Shown piece after piece: positions 5,801-10,787 of a stretch of 10,787 nucleotides of DNA. The translations under genes were made by a program, and so were the position numbers. This DNA is from JBGPIK01 sp041484845. Lineage in GTDB: Bacteria > Desulfobacterota > Binatia > UBA9968. The notes under the pieces were generated by a model. That model did no database searches. It was not told the DNA's origin and saw only the letters and a program-made list of their open reading frames with translations. The stretch spans positions 1 through 10,787 of the forward strand of contig JBGPIK010000225.1 of assembly GCA_041484845.1 (NCBI GenBank), read 5' to 3'. Positions within the stretch are counted from its first letter, which is position 1. The number at the start of each line of letters is the position of its first letter.

Positions 5801-7182
5801 AGATCAAAGCCAATGAGCAGCAGACGGAGTCTGCCTTTTTCCAATGCAAAGAGCAGCGGAGCCTCCGTAGAGCGGGCCAAGACCTGCCCTTCAACCGGCG
5901 CCGACCAGCGCAGCGTCTCCCGGATATGAATATCGCCGAGACTCAGCCCATCCGTGATCGGATGCTTTGCGAGCGGCGCGAGAATCCGCGGATTTTGAAT
6001 TTTGCCGTCAAGCTTGAGCGATAAATCGGCCGGCAGCGTATCGATGAGTATAAAATTGCCTTGCGCCAACTGAGGAACTAGAACGCGATCGAAAATAACC
6101 ACGTCATAGGGCTGCTGGGGTGGCGGGTTGGGCTCCCAGCTCGGCGTGCTGGTGACTTCGACGTTGGGAAAAAAGCGCAAAAGGTTTTTCAGAAACGGGT
6201 TCCCCGGTCCCACGTAGAGAAGTCGCACTGTAGGCCCGTCACTCACCGTCAAATACGCCTGATTGTCGGTGGCGAAATCATCATCGATCTCGAGTCGCGC
6301 GACTAAGGTTCCCGCGAGAGATCCCTCGGCGGGAAAAATCACGACCCGGCCGCCGTCCGCATCCAAATCAATGGATTCGCGCGCCAGTATCCTTGTCTCC
6401 AGCGACAGCGTCAACGGAATTCGCATCTTGTGAGCGGTATAGTTTCTCAGGCGCACCATGATTTCAGCATACGCGGGACGATCGGGACGGCGCCGCACCT
6501 CGAAACCGACAATACCGACGTTGTTTTCACCCCCGTCGATTTTGATGAAGCGCAGGTGGGCCGTCGCGCGGGCAAAATCTTCAGCGCCACTGAACGCGCC
6601 ATCGCTAATTGCGACAATCCGGTCGGCCGTCCCGCGCTTGAGAAAGGCATGGGCGTAAAGAATGGCTTCTTTGATCCGTCCGGGAGCGTCGCTCGCCGTG
6701 AGTTTTCGACCGGCTTCGCGGAGCCTTTGTTTGTCCGCGGTAAAAGGGACGAGAAGCCGCGGCTGAGCGCCGGCGCCGATGACCATGATTTTCTGCCCCG
6801 ACGGCAGCTGGTCAACCAACGATAGAAATTCACTGCGGGCAGCGTCGAAGCGTGTTCCCGCCCTGCCTTTAGCCTTCATGCTGGCGCTCAAATCGATGAC
6901 GACCACGGTGTCGCCGGACGCCGCGCCGAAGTGAAGCAGCGATGGGTCGGCGAGCGCCGCGATCAAAACGCAAGCCGCCAAGAGCTGCAGCATCAGCAGC
7001 AGGTTTTTGCGCACGAGCCAGCCGAGCCGTGTTGTTAAAGACCGCTCCTTAAGCACGCGTTCCCAGAGAAACAGGGTCGTGGTGTTGGTTCTGAAACCTC
7101 TGGGCTTGAAGCTATGGAGAAAGACAATCAGCGGAATGGCCGCAAACAGAAATAGCAGTGCGGATGGGACCCCGAAAAGCAT
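2854..7182 (-). CDS. Giant BatA-type membrane protein with three VWA domains
   Basis: A 1442-residue membrane protein, about twice the usual length of its relatives. Order by residue: BatA-type double TM N-terminus (TM 5-22 and 60-78); VWA1 90-215 with metal site DLSAS (97-101) and ISDG (192-195); beta-sandwich 225-312; GATase-like fold 316-485; beta domain 486-575; TM 589-611; TM 623-638; VWA2 645-780 with DFSRS (655-659) and ISDG (742-745); beta-sandwich 785-872; GATase-like 875-985 and 1170-1265 flanking VWA3 (988-1165; DKSGS 998-1002, Thr1070, LSDG 1096-1099); beta domain 1275-1345; TM 1417-1435. Basic loops put the large domains in the periplasm. The ATG lies three bases after the DUF58 stop, which implies translational coupling. 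By family it is a likely MoxR client in envelope stress or complex assembly; the exact role is unknown. No frameshift is seen; the frame is open throughout. Confidence 0.9.
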   Translation of the reverse strand: MLFGVPSALLFLFAAIPLIVFLHSFKPRGFRTNTTTLFLWERVLKERSLTTRLGWLVRKNLLLMLQLLAACVLIAALADPSLLHFGAASGDTVVVIDLSASMKAKGRAGTRFDAARSEFLSLVDQLPSGQKIMVIGAGAQPRLLVPFTADKQRLREAGRKLTASDAPGRIKEAILYAHAFLKRGTADRIVAISDGAFSGAEDFARATAHLRFIKIDGGENNVGIVGFEVRRRPDRPAYAEIMVRLRNYTAHKMRIPLTLSLETRILARESIDLDADGGRVVIFPAEGSLAGTLVARLEIDDDFATDNQAYLTVSDGPTVRLLYVGPGNPFLKNLLRFFPNVEVTSTPSWEPNPPPQQPYDVVIFDRVLVPQLAQGNFILIDTLPADLSLKLDGKIQNPRILAPLAKHPITDGLSLGDIHIRETLRWSAPVEGQVLARSTEAPLLFALEKGRLRLLLIGFDLMASDLPLRVAFPVLFHNALEWLQPTRVEFPAQTAQAGSPFALHLPPGDDEVEITTPSGKKETLKAMSHPLVLTNTFETGIYRYKSANREGRFAVNLLDETESQISARWKATPASAGFATANGAPIIESGLFLWPMLLGIAVVFLALELFLTSRSGISVNPALARIAVLTLLGAALFNPKIFTATKALDVVLGVDFSRSVGQEGGEKAREVLDIAARIKNPETRTGLFFFGRTPEWEFLPREKFTPADFTPRLDREDTDIQAALQAAVAEIGEGREQKILLISDGNENRGEISRIIPLLRAQGTQVFTLPVTLARGRNEIYLSDLIVPRQVDNAESFEIRGAVESLRQATARVKLLRDGMLQVEQEIHLKPGTNSVSFRDRVREAGSHTYELVVDSADDTLAENNLLQAVLDVKGPPRVLVLSAEHESQHFFSHALRAQGYAVVDATPQAYPMALGELSSFDLLVLDNVPAFQLTHAKMESIEKYVRDLGGGLLVIGGSRSYGAGGYFRTPLERILPVDMRPPARLDLPHVALLFVLDKSGSMGAGPEGSTKLDLAKAAAIAAADVMNPTDQVGILDFDAAWDWVLPFRPVGKGEWISDGLASLQSDGGTDLYKAMLEAHRGIAGKQAAIKHVIVLSDGLTDKADFHGLVQRMARDGITVSTVSVGSDADVQLMADIAKDGKGRGYIALDPQTIPQIFTTESLLIARDLLVEKVITPSIVSTAGAMKGIRAGDLPPLRGYVLTYPKPRVELVMKADKDPLLVSWRYGLGRVTAFTSDLSGRWGREWVTWQGFPQWASQLGRDTMRKMFESRLQTEIKPEDDDVKVITDVRSNEGDFVNHLQLKGNITAANADTQEKAFRQIAPGRYEVKFKPSQRGIHFLSLYAERPPGEAPLPLATVPYIVPYPKEYRELKPNLSLLSRLAEETGGEMLDPEKLDQGVRRLYTPTPGRAQRGHEIWWPLASAGLILFLIDLVLRIWPRRAL

Positions 7183-7185
7183 GAT

Positions 7186-8181
7186 TCAGGTTACGCTGCT
7201 CACTTGGCGCAGCGTCTGTAGAACAAATTCTTCAAAAGGAACTTGCGTGCTCGTCCGCAGGTAATCGATGCCGCGGGACGCGCACAGGGTTTCGATTTCA
7301 GCGAAATAACTCGCGAGTTCTTCCTGAAAGCGGCGTTTCAGCTGCGCATCGACGAAAAATCGCCGCTCGCGCCCGTTTTCCACGTCGCGCATCATCACAT
7401 CGCCCGAGGACTCCGGATTGAGCTCCTGCGGGTCCACAACATGGATCACGAGCAGCTGATGTTTTCTTTTCGCGAGCTCTTCGAGCGCGCGGCGCCAACC
7501 GGCCGGATCAAACAGGTCACTCACGACCACGACCAATCCGGGATGAGGAAATAGATTGGCGAAGGTGTGAATGGCCGCATCCAGGCGGGTCTCGCCCTCG
7601 CACGACAAGTGGCTCAGAAAACGAAACAGACTCAAGATCTGCTTTCGCCCGCGGCCCAGTGTGAGCGGCGCGCGCAGCGCAGATGAAAAAGCAGCGCCGC
7701 CGACGCGGTCGAGGTTTTTCAGCCCGATATATCCCAATGCCGCCGTGACTTTCTTGGCATAGTCGATTTTCGCGGGGGCCCCCTCAGCCATCGACCGGCT
7801 GGTATCGATCAAGAGATAAATATTCATCTCCTCCTCAGCCGTGAATACTTTCAGTAGGAGGCGGTCAAGCCGGCGGTAGACGTTCCAATCGACGTAGCGG
7901 AGATCGTCGCCGTGCTGGTATCTGCGGTAATCGGAGAATTCGAGACTGGAGCCTTTTCTCGATGACGGATGTTCTCCTTCGGCACTCGCCCAGCTGAGCC
8001 GTTTAGCGATTAATCGCAACCGTTCAAGTTTGCCAAGAAAGCCGGCATCCAAGAAAATCTCGGCGCTTAACTTTCGCGTGTCCGATGGGTCGGCCCCAAG
8101 TGGGGGCGGGCTCAGGGCGGCGCTCGCAACGTTCCTGCTCTCGGGCCTTCGGCGGATTCTAAAGGATCTGAAGATCGGCAT
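7186..8181 (-). CDS. DUF58 domain protein (VWA-like, MoxR partner)
   Basis: A 331-residue protein with the DUF58 signature GDDLRYVDWNVYRR (91-104), preceded by the basic SRKGSSLEFSDYRRY stretch. A VWA-like fold follows, with metal site DTSRS (126-130), Thr198 and SDLFD (221-225). It lacks membrane segments, so it is probably cytoplasmic or peripherally bound. DUF58 proteins are regularly encoded between a MoxR ATPase and BatA-type VWA proteins, as here. The ATG at 8181 has no visible Shine-Dalgarno site and an in-frame TGA sits one codon upstream, so it is the most upstream start possible. Residues 1-43 are basic and proline-containing and are not typical of the family, which usually begins near FLGKLERLRL. 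A later TTG at 8052 is an alternative start. The last codons lie three bases from the next gene. Confidence 0.92.
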   Translation of the reverse strand: MPIFRSFRIRRRPESRNVASAALSPPPLGADPSDTRKLSAEIFLDAGFLGKLERLRLIAKRLSWASAEGEHPSSRKGSSLEFSDYRRYQHGDDLRYVDWNVYRRLDRLLLKVFTAEEEMNIYLLIDTSRSMAEGAPAKIDYAKKVTAALGYIGLKNLDRVGGAAFSSALRAPLTLGRGRKQILSLFRFLSHLSCEGETRLDAAIHTFANLFPHPGLVVVVSDLFDPAGWRRALEELAKRKHQLLVIHVVDPQELNPESSGDVMMRDVENGRERRFFVDAQLKRRFQEELASYFAEIETLCASRGIDYLRTSTQVPFEEFVLQTLRQVSSVT

Positions 8182-8298
8182 TTTTCATTCAGCGATAAGG
8201 CCGCAAACCCGTTTTGAGGTCTTCGTTGCCGGCGCTCGCGCCCATGATTTTGTTTTACCCGACACGCGCCACGCCAGACGCGGAATTCATCCCTTTGT
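8182..8298 (-). other. Gap between the MoxR and DUF58 genes
   Basis: This 117-base gap is long for an operon whose next junction is three bases. It contains only very short ORFs (11 and 18 codons) and a small GC-rich hairpin, GGCG-CGAG-CGCC. No T-run follows the hairpin and no promoter is evident. Confidence 0.4.
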
Positions 8299-9306
8299 CT
8301 ACGGAACTTCGGGAACCTGCGCGACCACTTCCTGAAGAATCTTTTCCGCGCTTATACCCTCGGCATCCGCTTCAAGATTGAGAATCAAACGATGGCGCAG
8401 GCTGGGCACAAGGATCGCACGAATGTCTTCAAAGGAAACATTGGGTCGCCCCGATAACAACGCGCGCGCTTTCGCCGCCAATATCAAACTTTGCAACCCG
8501 CGCGGACTGGAACCGTAAAGAACAAACTTCCGCGCCGATCCAGCCAAGCCGTTGCCCTGTTCTGCTTTCGGGTGCGTGGCGAGCACGAGCCGAACCGCAT
8601 AGTCTTTTACCGTGTCCGCGAGCGGCACATCTCTTACCCATTCTCTTATTTTTAATATGGAGGAAGCGTCCAGAACTTCGCGCAGCCCGGCCGGCGCGCC
8701 GGACGTCGTGAGATCGGCGATGCGAGACAGTTCTTCGCGGCTGGGATACTGCAGCAGAAGTTTGAAAAAGAAACGGTCCACTTGTGCCTCGGGAAGCGGG
8801 TAGGTCCCTTCCATTTCAATGGGGTTTTGCGTGGCCAGCACCATGAACGGACTCTCCAAGCGATGCGCTTTGCCGCCGACGGTCACATTCTGTTCCTGCA
8901 TCGCTTCGAGCAAGGCGGACTGCGTCTTGGGCGTGGCACGATTGATCTCATCCGCCAATACGATGTGAGCAAACACGGGCCCGCGTTGAAATTCAAAAAC
9001 TCTCCGTCCGGAAGGATCATCGGTAAGAACGTTGGTGCCGGTAATGTCGGCCGGCATGAGATCGGGTGTGAACTGGATGCGCGAAAAGGTGAGACTGAGG
9101 ATTTCGCCGAGACTTCTAACCAGCAGCGTTTTCCCCAATCCCGGCACCCCCTCCAGCAAGCAGTGGCCGCCGCAAATCAGGGCAACGAAAACCTGTTGGA
9201 TCAACTCTTCATTGCCCACGATAACGCGCCCCATCTCGGTCTTTAAGTTCGCGAAGGAAGCGCCGGCACTGGCCATTCGGTTTTCGATTTCCGCGATAGA
9301 ATCCAT
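8299..9306 (-). CDS. MoxR-family AAA+ ATPase
   Basis: A 335-residue cytoplasmic AAA+ ATPase of the MoxR family, which couples ATP hydrolysis to remodelling or metal loading of VWA-domain partners. Numbered from the ATG at 9306: Walker A GVPGLGKT (53-60), Walker B VLADE (116-120), sensor 1 TQNP (159-162), Arg finger region VDRFFF (176-181), sensor 2 SSPRG (266-270). A C-terminal lid of about 100 residues follows. The length is normal. A GTG two codons upstream (9312) is also in frame, but the ATG at 9306 is better placed behind GGGGTG on the minus strand. The DUF58 and triple-VWA genes follow in the same direction and are the expected partners. Upstream lies a repeat-rich gap that may limit read-through from the preceding gene. 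Confidence 0.95.
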   Translation of the reverse strand: MDSIAEIENRMASAGASFANLKTEMGRVIVGNEELIQQVFVALICGGHCLLEGVPGLGKTLLVRSLGEILSLTFSRIQFTPDLMPADITGTNVLTDDPSGRRVFEFQRGPVFAHIVLADEINRATPKTQSALLEAMQEQNVTVGGKAHRLESPFMVLATQNPIEMEGTYPLPEAQVDRFFFKLLLQYPSREELSRIADLTTSGAPAGLREVLDASSILKIREWVRDVPLADTVKDYAVRLVLATHPKAEQGNGLAGSARKFVLYGSSPRGLQSLILAAKARALLSGRPNVSFEDIRAILVPSLRHRLILNLEADAEGISAEKILQEVVAQVPEVP

Positions 9307-9319
9307 GATCACCCCGTTT

Positions 9320-9401
9320 AAAAAACAGAAGTCAGAGATCAGAAGTCAGAGATCAGAAAAAGAGCTGCAAATTCTTCCCCATGCTGACTTCTGATCTCTG
9401 A
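9320..9401 (-). terminator. Candidate terminator or attenuator upstream of MoxR
   Basis: On the minus strand TCAGAGATCAGAAGTCA (9401-9385) is perfectly complementary to TGACTTCTGATCTCTGA (9348-9332), a 17-bp stem with a 36-base loop. Six bases later comes a six-T tract (9325-9320). A second longer arm upstream (9473-9449) can compete for the same 3' strand. The arrangement resembles an intrinsic terminator or attenuator between the coiled-coil gene and MoxR. The spacer between stem and T-run and the AT-balanced stem weaken the case. Confidence 0.4.
9326..9358. repeat. CAGA heptamer array, forward block
   Basis: Two perfect tandem copies of a 14-mer, CAGAAGTCAGAGAT (9326-9339 and 9340-9353), then CAGAA. 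It can be read as five 7-base units all starting CAGA: CAGAAGT, CAGAGAT, CAGAAGT, CAGAGAT, CAGAAAA (to 9360). Confidence 0.9.
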
Positions 9402-9402
9402 T
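9385..9402. repeat. CAGA heptamer array, first inverted block
   Basis: The reverse complement reads AT-CAGAGAT-CAGAAGT-CA, so the same heptamers occur in opposite orientation. Seventeen bases match the forward block exactly (9332-9348). Confidence 0.9.
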
Positions 9403-9443
9403 GTGCCGCTCCTTGCTGTAGGCTCTATGCAAATTGTTTGTTG

Positions 9444-9473
9444 CTGATTTCTGACCTCTGACTTCTGATCTCT
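9444..9473. repeat. CAGA heptamer array, second inverted block
   Basis: The reverse complement reads AGAGAT-CAGAAGT-CAGAGGT-CAGAAAT-CAG. Bases 9449-9473 are complementary to 9334-9358 with one mismatch over 25 bases. It ends a few bases before the stop codon of the coiled-coil gene. Confidence 0.9.
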
Positions 9474-9479
9474 ATACTT

Positions 9480-10787
9480 CTATTTCTGAGCGCCGTCGCC
9501 CAGAGAAAGAAAATAATTCTTAATCGTCTCTTTGAGCGCTTCGGGCACACGCTCGCTGTTGAGCTCTGCCTCCGCTTGCTGTCGGTAAGAGGCGATGATC
9601 TCCTCTTGGGAAATTTTACTCTCTCCCGCCGCTGGTTTGCTTTTCAGCAGTACGCCGAGGCTTTGTCCAACGCCAAGACCACCTTCGAGATGGGTCGCCG
9701 CGCCGCCTTGCCGTTGCGGCGGCACCGCCAACCCGTCTATTTTTCGTCCCGGCTCAGTTCCGGGTAGAGGGCCGCTATTTTCTCCGCGCGCGACTTCGTC
9801 AGAATTCTTTGGCTTTCCCGAGCCGGCTATCTGTGCGTCGGGATCGCCTTTTTCGCCTTCCCGTTCTTTAACCATGCGCTCCAGAACTTGTTGGGCATCA
9901 AGCAAGGCGCGCCGGTCCAGCTCACCGGTGACTTGTCTCTCCAAGCGGTCCAAAAACGATTTAAGTCCGCTGCGATTAAGGCTGCGCTCCAGTCCATCAC
10001 TTTTGTCGAATTGTCGCTTGAGTTGCGGCAGCGCTGCCAGCCGCTCAAGCCACTCGGGGCTCAAGTTCTGCATCCGCTGGTCGCCATCGGGAAAATTGAG
10101 CATATCCCGCGCCGCTTCCAGCTCCGCCTTGAGATCCGTTAGGCTTTGCGCGCTCTCGCCGGCCGCCAAGGATTGCTGTTCTGCAGCCGTTTTTCCCGCC
10201 AAATCGATCTTCTTCATCATGCCGGTGACCTCGGTCTTCAGCCGTTCATTGCCGGTATTGGAGTCCATTCCCCTCTGCGCCACTTTTTCCAATTCCTGAC
10301 CCAAGCGGAAACTCTCGCGCAGCCCTTCGCCTTTGGCTTTGTCTTGCAGTTCGCGAGAAAATCTTCGCAGCTCCTGTGCCAGCGTAGGCGTCGAGGGCCG
10401 ACTTCCGTCGCCGAATTCAAATCTAGGATTGATCCCCATAAGCCCAACCCAGCCCGCTAAAACCGGCAGAACAAGATACGCTTGCCAACTCCAGTTCCTG
10501 CGCAGCAGCGTTTTGGCATCGACTCGCGCAAGCTTCTCTCTCGCTTCCTTAAAGACCAACAGCGCGGGGGTCCTTCGGTCATTGCGCTGCAACAACTCCC
10601 ACGCCGTTATGGCGCGCTCCTCAAGCCGCAGGGCTCGGTCCGCACGCGCCAGCGCGCGCACGGAATCGGCGTGCCGCCAACGCTTCGTAAAAAACCAAAA
10701 CGGCGCCAGCACGACCCCAAGACCAGCCGGTACAAACCACCGCATCACGCCGGACAAAAAGCTTGTATAGAACGGCAGCGCGAGCAC
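9480..10787 (-). CDS. Membrane-anchored coiled-coil protein of the MoxR cluster, 5' end missing
   Basis: A 435-residue fragment whose frame runs off the right edge. The first in-window codon is a GTG at 10787, but nothing shows it is the true start, so the protein is probably longer. Hydrophobic segments occupy about residues 3-33 and 100-119. Between them lies a helical stretch with ADRALRLEERAITAWELLQR (49-68), a pattern I associate with membrane proteins accompanying MoxR clusters (DUF4175-like). After the second TM come long charged helices with coiled-coil character (135-310), a Gly/Pro/Ser-rich linker (310-390), and a compact C-terminus. VPEALKETIKNYF (414-426) matches the conserved tail of such proteins. 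No enzyme motif is visible. The large part probably faces the periplasm. It precedes MoxR in the same direction. Function unknown. Confidence 0.75.
   Translation of the reverse strand: MLALPFYTSFLSGVMRWFVPAGLGVVLAPFWFFTKRWRHADSVRALARADRALRLEERAITAWELLQRNDRRTPALLVFKEAREKLARVDAKTLLRRNWSWQAYLVLPVLAGWVGLMGINPRFEFGDGSRPSTPTLAQELRRFSRELQDKAKGEGLRESFRLGQELEKVAQRGMDSNTGNERLKTEVTGMMKKIDLAGKTAAEQQSLAAGESAQSLTDLKAELEAARDMLNFPDGDQRMQNLSPEWLERLAALPQLKRQFDKSDGLERSLNRSGLKSFLDRLERQVTGELDRRALLDAQQVLERMVKEREGEKGDPDAQIAGSGKPKNSDEVARGENSGPLPGTEPGRKIDGLAVPPQRQGGAATHLEGGLGVGQSLGVLLKSKPAAGESKISQEEIIASYRQQAEAELNSERVPEALKETIKNYFLSLGDGAQK

Noticed and set aside
8182..8298. Two very short ORFs (11 and 18 codons) between the MoxR and DUF58 genes
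   Set aside because: They are too short to support and have no motif; the first has only a weak ribosome-site-like run.
9326..9473. CRISPR array or transposon ends
   Set aside because: The repeats are 7-base units in tandem with no unique spacers, occur in both orientations, and no transposase or cas gene is present.
9595..10299. A 234-codon plus-strand frame opposite the coiled-coil gene
   Set aside because: It is antisense to a gene with clear helical and membrane structure. Its translation is Ser/Arg/Pro-rich with no domain pattern, typical of a GC-rich shadow frame.

Overview
The window is a bacterial chromosomal segment of moderately high GC in which every convincing gene lies on the minus strand. 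Most genes have Shine-Dalgarno sites. The membrane-protein topology and gene content (MoxR/DUF58/BatA-type VWA cluster, DOPA 4,5-dioxygenase-like protein, DUF2007 plus zinc ribbon) suggest a Gram-negative, perhaps a soil or sediment deltaproteobacterium-like or related uncultured lineage. There is no rRNA, tRNA or phylogenetic marker gene, so taxonomy is a guess.

Right side, transcribed right to left (10787 to 2854): a Bat/MoxR-type envelope-stress cluster. It starts with a membrane-anchored coiled-coil protein cut by the window edge. Next come a 167-bp gap full of CAGA-type heptamer repeats, a MoxR AAA+ ATPase, a DUF58 protein, and a 1442-residue membrane protein with three von Willebrand A (VWA) domains. 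In characterised relatives MoxR ATPases act as chaperones on VWA partners. The DUF58 protein would be the cytoplasmic partner and the giant VWA protein the membrane/periplasmic one. The giant protein is the most interesting object here. Its halves look like paralogous copies of one plan (TM, VWA, beta-sandwich, GATase-like, beta domain, TM). In the second copy an extra VWA domain appears to sit inside the GATase-like domain.

Middle (about 2855 leftwards to 2281): some 570 bp with no convincing gene, downstream of the Bat cluster and upstream of a small 64-residue protein gene. It holds an imperfect direct repeat, small palindromes and a weak plus-strand promoter-like site with a 30-codon ORF. 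The 64-residue gene has a very good ribosome binding site, an inverted repeat abutting that site, and a plausible intrinsic terminator, so it looks like a self-contained unit.

Left side (1928 to 139): a two-gene unit (DOPA 4,5-dioxygenase family protein, then a DUF2007/zinc-ribbon protein 21 bp downstream) with a two-hairpin leader, followed by an aldo/keto reductase gene with its own ribosome binding site. The first 138 bases hold no assignable gene.

No insertion sequence, CRISPR array, prophage gene or RNA gene was recognised. Domain names rest on reading the translated sequences by eye; no database search was run.
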